Assembly (NCBI GenBank): GCA_944381625.1
Contig: CALWLW010000009.1
Coordinates: forward strand, 62,001-126,000
Direction: 5' to 3'
Origin: an uncultured Lachnoclostridium sp.
Lineage (GTDB): Bacteria; Bacillota; Clostridia; Lachnospirales; Lachnospiraceae
Length of the DNA stretch: 64,000 nucleotides
Shown here: positions 1 through 8,525 of the stretch, piece after piece
Layout of the letters: each line of letters begins with the position of its first letter
Numbering within the stretch: position 1 is the first letter of the stretch
The notes under the pieces: generated by a model
Told to the model about the DNA's origin: nothing
What the model saw: the letters and a program-made list of their open reading frames with translations, nothing else
Database searches by the model: none
Made by a program: the position numbers and the translations under genes

Positions 1-1
1 C

Positions 2-763
2 CGCGAGGCAAAGCAGATGACGGATAAGCCGTTTGGTGTAAACATCATGCTGATGAGCCCCTATGCGGACGATATCGCAAAGGTAGTGGTGGAGGAAGGC
101 GTTGCGGCGGTGACCACCGGCGCGGGCAATCCGGAGAAGTACATGGAGCAGTGGAAAGCCGCAGGTATTAAGGTGATCCCGGTAGTCGCTTCTGTTGCAC
201 TTGCAAAACGTATGGAGCGGTGCGGCGCCGACGCAGTCGTAGCAGAGGGTACGGAGTCCGGCGGACATATCGGACAGGCGACGACCATGACCCTGGTGCC
301 CCAGGTGGTGGACGCGGTGAAGATTCCCGTGATCGCGGCCGGAGGCGTGGGCGACGGCAGAGGATTCGCGGCGGCTATGATGCTGGGCGCGGAGGCCGTA
401 CAGATGGGTACCCGTTTCTGCGTATCCAACGAATGTACCGTTCATGACAAATACAAAGAACGTATCCTGAAAGCAAAAGATATTGATTCAGAGGTAACCG
501 GAAGAAGCCATGGGCATCCGGTGCGCGGTCTGAGAAATAAGATGACCCGCGAGTACCTGAAGATGGAATCCGAAGGAGCGACCTTCGAAGAGCTGGAGAC
601 CCTCACGCTGGGCGGCCTGCGCCGCGCGGTAGTGGAAGGAGACACCGACAACGGTTCGGTGCTGGCCGGCCAGATTGCAGGTATGATCAACAAACGCCAG
701 AGCTGTAAAGAGATCATTGACGAAGTTATGGATCAGGCGGAAACTCTTTTAAAATTGAAATAA
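2..763 (+). CDS. fabK: Enoyl-ACP reductase II FabK (5' end outside window)
   Basis: This is the C-terminal 253 residues of an FMN-dependent enoyl-ACP reductase of the FabK type (2-nitropropane dioxygenase-like TIM barrel), which performs the last reduction of each fatty acid elongation cycle. The frame is open from base 2 (residues REAKQ before the first Met at 17), so the ATG at 17 is internal; full FabK proteins are about 310-320 residues. The ESGGHIG motif near the flavin site and the phosphate-binding AAGGVGDG motif are present. It is followed by fabD, fabG, fabF and fabZ on the same strand. FabK instead of FabI fits Clostridia. Confidence 0.93.
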   Translation, partial: REAKQMTDKPFGVNIMLMSPYADDIAKVVVEEGVAAVTTGAGNPEKYMEQWKAAGIKVIPVVASVALAKRMERCGADAVVAEGTESGGHIGQATTMTLVPQVVDAVKIPVIAAGGVGDGRGFAAAMMLGAEAVQMGTRFCVSNECTVHDKYKERILKAKDIDSEVTGRSHGHPVRGLRNKMTREYLKMESEGATFEELETLTLGGLRRAVVEGDTDNGSVLAGQIAGMINKRQSCKEIIDEVMDQAETLLKLK

Positions 764-775
764 ACAGGACTGATG

Positions 776-807
776 AAGGCTGCCGGAACATTGAGTGCCG
801 CAGCCTT
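776..807 (+). terminator. Hairpin between fabK and fabD
   Basis: An 8-bp perfect stem (AAGGCTGC with GCAGCCTT) closes a 16-nt loop and is followed only by TATT, so it is a weak terminator at best. It may attenuate or process the operon message between fabK and fabD. Confidence 0.35.
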
Positions 808-853
808 TATTGGAAATAAAAACTTTGATTATCAAAATTTATGAGGTGAAGGT

Positions 854-1789
854 ATGAGCAGGACTGCTTTTGTATTTCCCGGCCAGGGGGCACAGTACGT
901 CGGCATGGGAAAGGATTTTTACGAAGCGTTTCCGGTCTGCAGGGAAGTATTTGACACTGCATCGGAAGCGGTCGGGCTGGATATCGCGAAGCTCTGCTTC
1001 GAGGAGAATGACCGGCTGGATCAGACGGAATATACACAGATCTGCATGCTGACGGTGGAAGCGGCCATCCTGAAAGCAGTGGAAGAACAGGGGATCCGTT
1101 CAGACGTGAACGCGGGCCTGAGTCTGGGCGAGTACGGCGCGCTGGCGGCGTCCGGCGTTATGGATCTTGCGGACGCGTTCAAGGTGGTGCGTCAGAGAGG
1201 GATTCTCATGCAGAATGCGGTTCCCACCGGGGGAGCCATGGCGGCGGTGCTTGCCATGGACGCAGGGAAGATCGAAGAGATCTGCGAACAGACGGAAGGA
1301 ATCGTATCCATTGCCAATTATAACTGTCCGGGACAGATTGTGATCACCGGAGAGGAAGCGGCGGTGGACGCGGCCTGCGAAGCGCTGAAAGCAGCAGGAG
1401 CCAAGAGAACGGTGAAGCTGAATGTGAGCGGGCCGTTCCATTCCCGGATGCTTGCGGAAGCGGGAGAAAAGCTGGGAGACGTGCTGAAAGATGTGAAGTT
1501 GAATGATTTTACTGTGCCCTATGTCACCAATGTGACGGCGGACTACGTGAGAAGCACAGAGGAAGTCAAAGACCTCCTGTGCAGGCAGGTGGCTTCCAGC
1601 GTGTGCTGGCAGCAGTCTGTGGAGCGTATGATTGCGGACGGTACGGATGTATTTATAGAGATCGGGCCGGGCAAGACCCTGTCCGGGTTCATGAGGAAAA
1701 TTAACCGAAACGTGACCATGATGAATATCGACAAGCTGGAAGATTTCGAGAAGGTCATGACGGCCCTGAAAGGAGAGGGAGCATGTTAG
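854..1789 (+). CDS. fabD: Malonyl-CoA:ACP transacylase FabD
   Basis: Transfers malonyl from CoA to acyl carrier protein, supplying the extender unit for fatty acid synthesis in the cytoplasm. At 311 residues it has the family length. The N-terminal FPGQGAQ motif, the nucleophile elbow GLSLGEYG (Ser90) and the partner histidine in GPFHSRM (His196) are all present. The start is an ATG preceded by GAGGTGAAGGT. The 3' end overlaps fabG by 7 nt, indicating translational coupling in the fab operon. Confidence 0.95.
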   Translation: MSRTAFVFPGQGAQYVGMGKDFYEAFPVCREVFDTASEAVGLDIAKLCFEENDRLDQTEYTQICMLTVEAAILKAVEEQGIRSDVNAGLSLGEYGALAASGVMDLADAFKVVRQRGILMQNAVPTGGAMAAVLAMDAGKIEEICEQTEGIVSIANYNCPGQIVITGEEAAVDAACEALKAAGAKRTVKLNVSGPFHSRMLAEAGEKLGDVLKDVKLNDFTVPYVTNVTADYVRSTEEVKDLLCRQVASSVCWQQSVERMIADGTDVFIEIGPGKTLSGFMRKINRNVTMMNIDKLEDFEKVMTALKGEGAC

Positions 1790-2523
1790 AAGGAAAGGTA
1801 GCGTTGGTTACCGGAGCGGCAAAGGGTATCGGACGCGCCATCGCGCTGGCGCTGGCGGCGGAGAAAGCGACGGTAGTGGTAAATTACAACGGTTCTAAAG
1901 AGCGGGCAGAGCAGGTCGTGGAAGAGATCAAAGCGCTGGGCGCGGACGGCATGGCATATCAGTGCAATGTGGCGGACACGGCAGCCGCGGCGGATATGAT
2001 CAAAGAGGTGATCAAGACCTACGGAAAGCTGGATATTCTGGTAAACAACGCAGGAATCACCAGGGACAACCTGATCATGAAGATGAGCGAGGAAGATTTC
2101 GACGCGGTCATCGATGCCAACCTGAAGGGCTGCTTCAATACGATCAAGGCGGTCAGCCGCCAGATGCTCAAGCAGAGGGCTGGAAGGATTATCAACATCA
2201 CTTCCGTGTCCGGCATCCTGGGCAACGCTGGACAGGCCAATTACGCGGCGTCCAAGGCAGGCATCATCGGTCTGACCAAGACCATGGCCAGGGAGCTGGC
2301 CAGCCGGGGCATTACGGTGAACGCGGTGGCGCCGGGATTCGTAGACACGGATATGACGCAGGTGCTTCCGGAGAACGTAAGGGAAGCGGCCACAGCGCAG
2401 ATCCCGCTGGGACGGTTTGGAAAGCCGGAGGATATCGCCAATATGGTGGCTTATCTGGCTTCCGAGAAGGCGTCCTATATTACAGGTCAGATTATCAGTG
2501 TTGACGGAGGAATGGCGATTTGA
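1783..2523 (+). CDS. fabG: 3-oxoacyl-ACP reductase FabG
   Basis: NADPH-dependent short-chain dehydrogenase that reduces beta-ketoacyl-ACP. The 246-residue protein shows the Rossmann motif [11 protein letters not shown], the NNAG motif and the catalytic YxxxK in NYAASKAG (Tyr154, Lys158). GAGAGGGAGC before the ATG is a strong ribosome site lying inside the fabD end. Its TGA stop overlaps the fabF ATG (TGATG). Position between fabD and fabF supports FabG rather than another SDR. Confidence 0.95.
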   Translation: MLEGKVALVTGAAKGIGRAIALALAAEKATVVVNYNGSKERAEQVVEEIKALGADGMAYQCNVADTAAAADMIKEVIKTYGKLDILVNNAGITRDNLIMKMSEEDFDAVIDANLKGCFNTIKAVSRQMLKQRAGRIINITSVSGILGNAGQANYAASKAGIIGLTKTMARELASRGITVNAVAPGFVDTDMTQVLPENVREAATAQIPLGRFGKPEDIANMVAYLASEKASYITGQIISVDGGMAI

Positions 2524-3758
2524 TGAGAAGAGTAGTAGTGACCGGTATGGGAGCGATTACTCCCATGGGTTTGAATGTGGAAGAGTTTTTTGAAAATGTG
2601 AAGGCGGGGAACCATGGGTTTGGTATGATCACCCGGTTCGACGCCAGCGAATACAAGGCGAAGGTAGCGGCGGAAGTCAAAGGCTTTGTGGGAAAGAACT
2701 ACATGGACTTTAAATCTGCCAAGAGAATGGAGCTGTTCTCTCAGTACGCAGTGGCTGCCACGAAGGAAGCGCTGGAGCAGTCCGGTCTGGATATGGAGAA
2801 GGAGGATCCGTTCCGTGTGGGCGTGTCCATCGGTTCCGGTATCGGCGGGCTGGAGACCATGGAGAGAGAGTACGCGAAGCTGACCCAAAAAGGGCCCAGC
2901 CGTGTGAATCCTCTTATGGTGCCGCTGATGATCTCCAATATGGCGGCGGGCAACGTATCCATCGCCTACGGCCTGAAGGGTAAGAGCATCAATGTGGTGA
3001 CTGCCTGCGCTACGGGTACCCATTCTATCGGCGAGGCATACCGCAGCATCCAGGTGGGAGACGCGGACGTGATGGTAGCCGGAGGTACGGAGAGCTGTAT
3101 CTGCCCGCTGGGCGTGGCCGGTTTCGCGGCGCTGACGGCTCTTTCCTCCAGCGAGGACCCGGACCGCTGCTCGATCCCCTTTGACAAAGACCGCGACGGT
3201 TTCGTCATGGGCGAGGGCGCCGGTGTGGTGATCCTGGAATCCCTGGAGCACGCTCAGGCAAGAGGCGCAAAGATCCTTGCGGAAGTGGTGGGCTATGGCG
3301 CGACCAGTGACGCTTACCATATTACCTCCCCGGCAGAGGACGGCCTGGGAGCTGCCACCGCCATGAAGTGGGCGGTACAGGAGTCCGGCGCGGCCATGGA
3401 AGATATCCAGTACATCAATGCTCATGGCACCAGCACCCATCACAACGACCTGTTCGAGACCCGTGCCATTAAGGCCGCTTTCGGCGAGCACGCAAAGAAC
3501 CTGAAGATCAATTCCACCAAGTCCATGATCGGCCATCTTCTGGGCGCGGCGGGAGCTGTGGAATTCATCACCTGCGTGAAAGAGATCCAGGAAGGCTTTG
3601 TGCATGTGACGAGAGGTCTGGAGCAGCCGGACGAGGAACTGGATCTGGATTATGTACAGGGCCAGGGCGTTAAGATGGATCTGGAATACGCGTTGTCCAA
3701 CTCCCTGGGCTTCGGCGGACACAACGCCAGCATCCTGGTGAAAAAATGGGCGGAGTAA
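2523..3758 (+). CDS. fabF: 3-oxoacyl-ACP synthase II FabF
   Basis: Condensing enzyme that elongates acyl-ACP with malonyl-ACP. The Cys-His-His triad is visible: Cys162 in TACATGTH, His in NAHGTSTHHND and His in MIGHLLGAAG. The protein is 411 residues with the ATG at 2523; an in-frame TTG at 2520 is possible, but the ATG overlaps the fabG stop in the usual TGATG coupling arrangement. fabZ follows after 55 nt. No accB lies next to it, unlike many clostridial fab operons. Confidence 0.95.
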   Translation: MRRVVVTGMGAITPMGLNVEEFFENVKAGNHGFGMITRFDASEYKAKVAAEVKGFVGKNYMDFKSAKRMELFSQYAVAATKEALEQSGLDMEKEDPFRVGVSIGSGIGGLETMEREYAKLTQKGPSRVNPLMVPLMISNMAAGNVSIAYGLKGKSINVVTACATGTHSIGEAYRSIQVGDADVMVAGGTESCICPLGVAGFAALTALSSSEDPDRCSIPFDKDRDGFVMGEGAGVVILESLEHAQARGAKILAEVVGYGATSDAYHITSPAEDGLGAATAMKWAVQESGAAMEDIQYINAHGTSTHHNDLFETRAIKAAFGEHAKNLKINSTKSMIGHLLGAAGAVEFITCVKEIQEGFVHVTRGLEQPDEELDLDYVQGQGVKMDLEYALSNSLGFGGHNASILVKKWAE

Positions 3759-3813
3759 TTCCCGCCCGGAAACCTGTTAAGAAGGTCTGCATATAAGAAA
3801 AGAGGATACACCT

Positions 3814-4239
3814 ATGGTTATGGATATTAAAGAGATCATGGAAACTATCCCGCACCGTCAGCCGTTCCTGCTCATCGACCGGATCGAGGAGCTGGAGGAA
3901 GGCAAGCGCGCGGTGGGAAAGAAATGCGTCACCTACAACGAGCCGTTTTTTAACGGACATTTTCCCCAGGAGCCGGTGATGCCGGGTGTGCTGATCCTGG
4001 AGGCTCTGGCACAGGTGGGCGCCGTGGCGATCTTAAGCCAGCCCGAGAACAAGGGCAAGACCGTTTATTTTGGCGGGATCGACAAGGCAAAATTCAAGAA
4101 AAAAGTAGTTCCGGGCGACGTGCTGACCCTGGAACTGGAGATTATCAAACAGAAAGGCCCCATCGGCGTGGGCACAGCCAAAGCGACGGTGGACGGCAAG
4201 CTGGCCGCGTCGGCGGAGCTGACATTCGCGGTAGGCTGA
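3814..4239 (+). CDS. fabZ: 3-hydroxyacyl-ACP dehydratase FabZ
   Basis: Dehydrates 3-hydroxyacyl-ACP to enoyl-ACP. The 141-residue hot-dog-fold protein has the diagnostic [20 protein letters not shown] segment with the catalytic His and Glu. The start is MVMDIKE with AAAGAGGATACACCT upstream; the second Met is an alternative. It is the last gene of the visible fab operon and is followed by a factor-independent terminator. The accBCDA genes that often follow fabZ in related bacteria are absent here. Confidence 0.94.
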   Translation: MVMDIKEIMETIPHRQPFLLIDRIEELEEGKRAVGKKCVTYNEPFFNGHFPQEPVMPGVLILEALAQVGAVAILSQPENKGKTVYFGGIDKAKFKKKVVPGDVLTLELEIIKQKGPIGVGTAKATVDGKLAASAELTFAVG

Positions 4240-4268
4240 CATATAGAAATACATACAGAAATACGGAC

Positions 4269-4309
4269 AGAGAGTTCGTCACTTCCTTAAGTGGCGGCTC
4301 TCTTTTTTT
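4269..4309 (+). terminator. Terminator of the fab operon
   Basis: AGAGAG and CTCTCT flank an inner GTCACTT/AAGTGGC stem, followed by a run of seven T. It ends transcription after fabZ. Confidence 0.8.
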
Positions 4310-4345
4310 GATTCGTCCCGTTTTTCTTCGCTATGCCGGAAAATC

Positions 4346-5440
4346 TTATTCTTTCGGATTCGCTTTAGCCAGTTGTTCTCTCAGCATCCGAATTTCCTGG
4401 TCTTTTTCCAGCAGTTGTTCCTGTTGCTCATCAATTTTCTTTTGCTTTTCCTCCAGCTCCTTCTGCTGTTCTTCCACCATGTATTTTACCGTGTTGCGGT
4501 CCATAATCCTCAGCGCTTCCGAAAACATATGCAGCACCTCCTACGGCTTCTGGCGCAGCATGGCAATCTCCTCATAGATCTCTTTCAGCCAGGGATACTC
4601 CGTCATCAGCCTTTCGGCTTCCTCCACCGTTTCCGTGACCAGAAGGGACAGCCATGCCGCCTGTTCGTTCCTGTCTACAGCATACGGGATTTGACGGAAC
4701 ACGTCAAGGGCGACCAGGCAGTATTCCTGCAGGAATTCCATCTCCAGGCCCGTGGCGAAAGCGACTCTTCCCCGATGGATGTACGTCTCCGGCATCCGGT
4801 GGAAATTTCCCGCACTGTTTTCAAAAATGACGATGGTATACACCTTCCTCATGTCCCGGTAAGAAAACTTATCTCCTCTCAAGGATTTGGTGCGGGCATA
4901 TTGGCGCATAACCAGATCGGAAGAGTAACAGGTCATGCGCTCCGCCGGGAAAGCGTAAGGCACCTTCTGGATCTCCACATTGGTCAGGGAGCCATCCTCC
5001 AGCTCCACCAGCACGTCCATGATCAGCAGGGATTCTCCGTCCAGCATCCGGTCTTCTGTTGGCAGGATTTCTTTTACTTTTACGGGGATTCCCAGGAGAC
5101 TGGAGGTCAGGCCGGACAGACGTTCCGGGTGCAGTCTGGGATCGAAGATGGCTTTGAAAAAAGGATCGTAGGTAAGGGGCAGCGTTCTGGCGCCCCGAAG
5201 GAAATCTATGAAGCGCTCCCGGAGGGGTGCGGAAAGGCGGCAGTATGAGTTCCTAAGTTCCAGACTTTCCTCCACTCTCTCCAATATTTCCTCCCTAGTG
5301 CCGGGAGAAATCGGCCAGACGGCGAATGTGTTTACTTGACGCTGCTGAATAGTCGCTGTATCCGGCGGGCAATTCTTTGTACTTACATTTTCCATTGTAT
5401 TTATATCTGTATTCACATTTTCATCTCTTCCTCTGCTCAT
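4346..5440 (-). pseudogene. Rpn/PD-(D/E)XK nuclease family protein, interrupted by an amber codon
   Basis: Two stretches in one reading frame encode a protein of the Rpn (recombination-promoting nuclease, PD-(D/E)XK 'transposase') family. The 299-residue part carries DPFFKAIFD and the catalytic-type MDVLVELEDG...VEIQ motif. It stops at a TAG (complement of 4541-4543), after which the same frame reads EVLHMFSEALRIMDRNTVKY and a Gln/Glu/Lys-rich coiled coil to 4346. Intact relatives usually run straight through this point, so one nonsense change probably truncated the tail. The nuclease core is intact and might still work. Start: 5440 or the internal Met of MENVSTKN; neither has a strong ribosome site. 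Confidence 0.75.
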
Positions 5441-5593
5441 ATTTTACTTGAAACAGCCTCCTTTCAGATAGATTCTGCACACAAAAGGTCTGTGCGCACA
5501 AAAGAACCTTTCATTTGCAAATATAAAAATAAAAAATAGTTGGGAAATATGGTGAGATCTCACCGGAATTCCGATTTCTATGAATTGATTGTA

Positions 5594-5786
5594 TCATAAC
5601 GAGAGAGCACGCGCAAGATGGGATTCGCCGCCGTTTGCCTGGATTTCCAGATCAATGTACACTTTGCTGTCAAACATTCGTGTGTGAAGCATATCCACGC
5701 AGACGACGCCTGTCTGGTTCGGTTGAAATGTGATATCTGCCGCTATCTTCACCTTTTCAAAGATACAGTCCTCAAAGTTTCGGGAG
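5594..5786 (-). pseudogene. C-terminal fragment of an unknown gene
   Basis: The minus strand reads as a plausible protein tail (FEDCIFEKVKIAADITFQ, later DSKVYIDLEIQANGGESH) ending at TGA near 5594. It has no start: upstream the frame runs into an in-frame TGA inside the island repeat (5803-5823). It looks like the surviving 3' end of an older cassette cut off by repeat-mediated recombination. I do not recognise the family. Confidence 0.4.
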
Positions 5787-5802
5787 CTGACCGTGGACTG
5801 CT

Positions 5803-5823
5803 CCCTCGCGTTGCCCGGTCAAT
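5803..5823 (-). repeat. Island repeat R1 (partial copy)
   Basis: About 21 bp containing TTGCCCGGTCAAT, shared with 7627-7688 and 10090-10148. On the minus strand it lies at the very 3' end of the 5819 gene, whose TGA stop is formed by the repeat itself. The hairpin half of the longer copies is missing here. Confidence 0.6.
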
Positions 5824-6373
5824 TGGAATTCTCACAATACTTCAAACTCTCCTGTGCAGATACGCCCCAATGAACATGCGGCAAGTCCAATCCGTAACAG
5901 ACGATATCGCCTGAGCCTAAATTGTCCCTGTTTCTCCCGGTATGAATACTGTATCCGCACCAGGTTCTGTAGTGATATTCCGTATAAAATTCATAATCCT
6001 CTTGAAAAGTATCCGCACTGACTTCCACATAAAACCCCTCAGGTCTGCTGTCGGCTTCACATAAAATATGAAGTTCGTTTGGCTCTTTTCCGTTTTGTGA
6101 ATATCTGAATTCCCCGCGAAAATATGCAAATGTGTATGCCGGAATGCTCTTGACGCTTTTCGGAATAAAAACATAGCGCAGGCTCTCCGTAACTTCAGAA
6201 AAAGCTTCTTTCGCTAAGACGCAGATTCCGTCAGGAATCGAAAAAAACGATCCCCTGCCACAGATTTTAAGCAAAACACGGTTCTGGTCCTGATCAAGTC
6301 CTTCTCTTATTTCAAATCCCTGCTTGTCGGTATATGTAGATTCCGAGATAATCTCAGTTTTTACTTCAAACAT
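5819..6373 (-). CDS. Hypothetical protein with a BspA-like leucine-rich-repeat hint
   Basis: A 184-residue cytoplasmic-looking protein with no signal peptide. Residues about 45-85 (IPDGICVLAKEAF..., YVFIPKSVKSIPAYTF) resemble the LRR_5/BspA repeat, which is weak evidence for a binding role. ATG at 6373 is preceded by AGGAGGGG, a strong ribosome site. It is AT-rich compared with the fab operon and sits first in a series of small minus-strand genes that share an intergenic repeat, so I infer an orphan immunity-type or accessory gene. Family not recognised with certainty. Confidence 0.6.
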   Translation of the reverse strand: MFEVKTEIISESTYTDKQGFEIREGLDQDQNRVLLKICGRGSFFSIPDGICVLAKEAFSEVTESLRYVFIPKSVKSIPAYTFAYFRGEFRYSQNGKEPNELHILCEADSRPEGFYVEVSADTFQEDYEFYTEYHYRTWCGYSIHTGRNRDNLGSGDIVCYGLDLPHVHWGVSAQESLKYCENSN

Positions 6374-6500
6374 ACTTACCCCTCCTTGGCCTCAAAAAAA
6401 CTTGCTAAACCAGCTCTGCTTTTGCTCCGGCTCCTTGTAGTATGGCAATCAACGCCGTTTCTGAGGTTTCGCAAGTTTCGCTCAATGCTTCAATCAATCA

Positions 6501-6629
6501 TTATTTTAACAGGAGAGCATTTATTGCTATTGCATTTGCTTTCTGATACACTGCAGGCGGCAATTCCTCTGCGGCCGCCCGAACCGTATTCATTAACTGC
6601 GTATGATCCATAAAATTACCTATGCTCAT
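6501..6629 (-). CDS. Small ORF, 42 residues, possibly a gene remnant
   Basis: Encodes MSIGNFMDHTQLMNTVRAAA and on to INALLLK. An alternative start is the internal Met of MDHTQ, preceded by TAGGTAA. Residues EELPPAVYQKANA look like real protein. Just downstream (minus strand, 6390-6480) another frame reads AILQGAGAKAELV before a stop, so this may be the head of a frameshifted, partly deleted gene. No family recognised. Confidence 0.3.
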   Translation of the reverse strand: MSIGNFMDHTQLMNTVRAAAEELPPAVYQKANAIAINALLLK

Positions 6630-6671
6630 ATTCTTTGTCTGCCTGATATAGTGGAATTGGTATGTTTCAGA

Positions 6672-7085
6672 TTATTTTATCATAGTCCCATCTGGCAAAA
6701 TAATATCGCCATCATCTCCACTCACATCAAAAAATCCAACTTTGTGTTTTTGAGCTAAGCTGCGCGTAAGCTCATACGCCTCATTTGCGACTGACCAGGA
6801 AAACGCGGCATAAATCACATCATATCCAATACAGTAATCAACCGTATGGCGTTCTAACTCTTCATCTTCATCAAGAAGATCAAAATCTGGTGCATATTCC
6901 CCATTCATGGGCGGAAATTTTTCCTTTATTTCCATAAACCAATTTTGTAAAGCAGGAGAAGAAACACTAATCGTTTGGTAATCGTGTTCTTCTTCCCATT
7001 CCGTTTGCTTTTCATACCATGCCATAAATTCTTTTTTTGTAGTAGGTGCCTTTGTTTTTTCAAAAACCATCAAATCATAACTCAT
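6672..7085 (-). CDS. Conserved hypothetical protein, immunity-type context
   Basis: A 137-residue acidic, soluble protein starting MSYDLMVFEKTKAP, with GGGGTAATAGAT before the ATG. Proteins with this opening (MSYDL.VFE...P..K.EFM.WY) are widespread in Firmicutes as uncharacterised single-domain proteins, often in toxin-immunity neighbourhoods. Here it lies among short AT-rich minus-strand genes separated by repeats, which suggests an immunity or antitoxin role, but nothing in the sequence proves it. No catalytic motif is visible. Confidence 0.7.
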   Translation of the reverse strand: MSYDLMVFEKTKAPTTKKEFMAWYEKQTEWEEEHDYQTISVSSPALQNWFMEIKEKFPPMNGEYAPDFDLLDEDEELERHTVDYCIGYDVIYAAFSWSVANEAYELTRSLAQKHKVGFFDVSGDDGDIILPDGTMIK

Positions 7086-7151
7086 ATCTATTACCCCTTT
7101 CAGATTTCGATTTATTTCTTTACTTAGATTTCCATAAACTGGGCTTGTTCG

Positions 7152-7595
7152 CTAGATTGCATCCGTATTAAAACCATCAAAGCTAAATTTTTTTTGAACT
7201 GGATCATAATCAAACCATGCTTCCATGCCTAAATAATCATCAATTTCTTTTCGTGCACATCCTTTCGGATAATAACCTAAAAAGTGAAGATATAATTGAA
7301 CTACGATTTCCTTGTCTTGTTTTCGTACAGTAACAGAGGCCAAATACCATTCGCCGGTTAAATCTTTTATACGTGGAAAAGTTTCTTCTTCCATCCAATC
7401 ATCTGCGTTCAGGTATTCTTCACATTTCTTGATGGTTTTTTCAATCAATTCTTTTCTGTGGGTGAGATAAAATTTTATTAAATCCTCTGATTCAAAGACC
7501 ATTTTAGGTTGTAGCTTTCGGTCATAATCTGTATATGTATTTTCCGGATTAGGATACGGCATAACAATTTCTTTGAATTTTAACGGCTTTTCCAT
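7152..7595 (-). CDS. Hypothetical protein of the immunity-like array
   Basis: A 147-residue soluble protein starting MEKPLKFKEIV. The start at 7595 is chosen because AGGAGGGCAAAAGGA immediately precedes this ATG, and because a longer frame to 7652 only translates the upstream island repeat. The C-terminal half (GEWYLASVTVRKQDKEIVVQ, then YLHFLGYYPKGC) looks like a mixed alpha/beta fold. I do not recognise the family. Position between repeats R2 and the 6672 gene supports a cassette-borne accessory gene. Confidence 0.65.
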   Translation of the reverse strand: MEKPLKFKEIVMPYPNPENTYTDYDRKLQPKMVFESEDLIKFYLTHRKELIEKTIKKCEEYLNADDWMEEETFPRIKDLTGEWYLASVTVRKQDKEIVVQLYLHFLGYYPKGCARKEIDDYLGMEAWFDYDPVQKKFSFDGFNTDAI

Positions 7596-7626
7596 TCCTT
7601 TTGCCCTCCTATATGAGTTCCAAGTG

Positions 7627-7688
7627 ATTGAGACTATCATCTTCTTGAGCAAAAGCTCAAGAAGCGTCCCACGCGCTGCCCGGTCAAT
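7627..7688 (-). repeat. Island repeat R2 with perfect hairpin
   Basis: A 62-bp repeat, nearly identical to 10090-10148. It contains a perfect inverted repeat (CTTCTTGAGC, TTTT loop, GCTCAAGAAG) at 7641-7664 and the TTGCCCGGTCAAT-type box, here CTGCCCGGTCAATT. It lies between the stop of the zinc-ribbon gene and the start of the next small gene, and could be both a terminator-like hairpin and a recombination site. Confidence 0.75.
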
Positions 7689-7734
7689 TCTGATTTACCA
7701 CCTTGTTTAACTTTCTGGTAAACTGGACGCTGCG

Positions 7735-8214
7735 CTATTCAATGATAACCAAATGATTTTGTAGTAATTTTCCGCATTTTGGACATGGTATTTTATGAAA
7801 AATCGGAGAAACACCGGCACGTTTATCACGAGGATAAATGGTTGCGTCAGCCTCCACCATTGGCATGAAGATGGATTTATTCATTACATTCCCACATTCT
7901 CGACACATCCATGTATTTCTATAACTAACATGATAAAATTGATTTTGACTTTTATAGCAGTATAAAGGCAGCCACTGAAATCTTTCTGCGAAAAAAGGAA
8001 GATATACAAATGCAAGATATAGTTTATCTGCACCGACTTCTTTTGCTATTTTAGCATAAGAAAGTACAACTTCATAACGTGCTTTTGTTATTTGCAAATC
8101 ATTTAAAAGGTTGCTGTCTTTTATAAAAACATCATATTTCGCAGGGGAAATTATAAATGTTTGCAGACCATCTATCATGCATACGTTCAAACAATAATCT
8201 TTTAACCGTTCCAT
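7735..8214 (-). CDS. Hypothetical protein with a C-terminal zinc ribbon
   Basis: A soluble 159-residue protein whose last third holds two CxxC pairs (CRECG and CPKCG) spaced as a zinc ribbon. The rest is not recognised. The ATG at 8214 has GAGGAAACAT in front of it; an in-frame ATG four codons earlier (8226) lacks a ribosome site. It ends shortly before repeat R2. Function unknown; by context a member of the orphan accessory/immunity array. Confidence 0.65.
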   Translation of the reverse strand: MERLKDYCLNVCMIDGLQTFIISPAKYDVFIKDSNLLNDLQITKARYEVVLSYAKIAKEVGADKLYLAFVYLPFFAERFQWLPLYCYKSQNQFYHVSYRNTWMCRECGNVMNKSIFMPMVEADATIYPRDKRAGVSPIFHKIPCPKCGKLLQNHLVIIE

Positions 8215-8236
8215 ATGTTTCCTCATGAACTGGAAT

Positions 8237-8350
8237 TCACAGACTTGTCAAAAATACTTCTGGGATATTTTTCTTACGCAAATGATAACATTGTACTTTT
8301 GACATAGGAATCTCAAATTGATGATCAGACTCAGCATAGCCCCTTTTTCA
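8237..8350 (-). pseudogene. C-terminal gene fragment
   Basis: The minus strand ends with a protein-like tail (SDHQFEIPMSKVQCYHL, then KKNIPEVFLTSL) and a TGA at 8237-8239, but the frame is broken within about 40 codons upstream. It looks like the 3' remnant of another small array gene. The rest of 8215-8525 shows no gene I can support. Confidence 0.3.
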
Positions 8351-8525
8351 ATATCTGCATAAAGTCTTTTTATAAAACATAACCACCTTTCAGACCTGCG
8401 ATCCTTTTGTTCCATATCTATTAGATATGCATATCCGTCGGCAGGAAAACAGGGCTGGGGTTGCTATGCGCACAGCAGAATCTGTACCATTTTCTTACGC
8501 ACTCCGCAGACCGGGCCGGGGAAAA

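Noticed and set aside
2487-3722. A 411-codon minus-strand frame opposite fabF
   Set aside because: Shadow of fabF; the sense protein has the full catalytic triad and family length.
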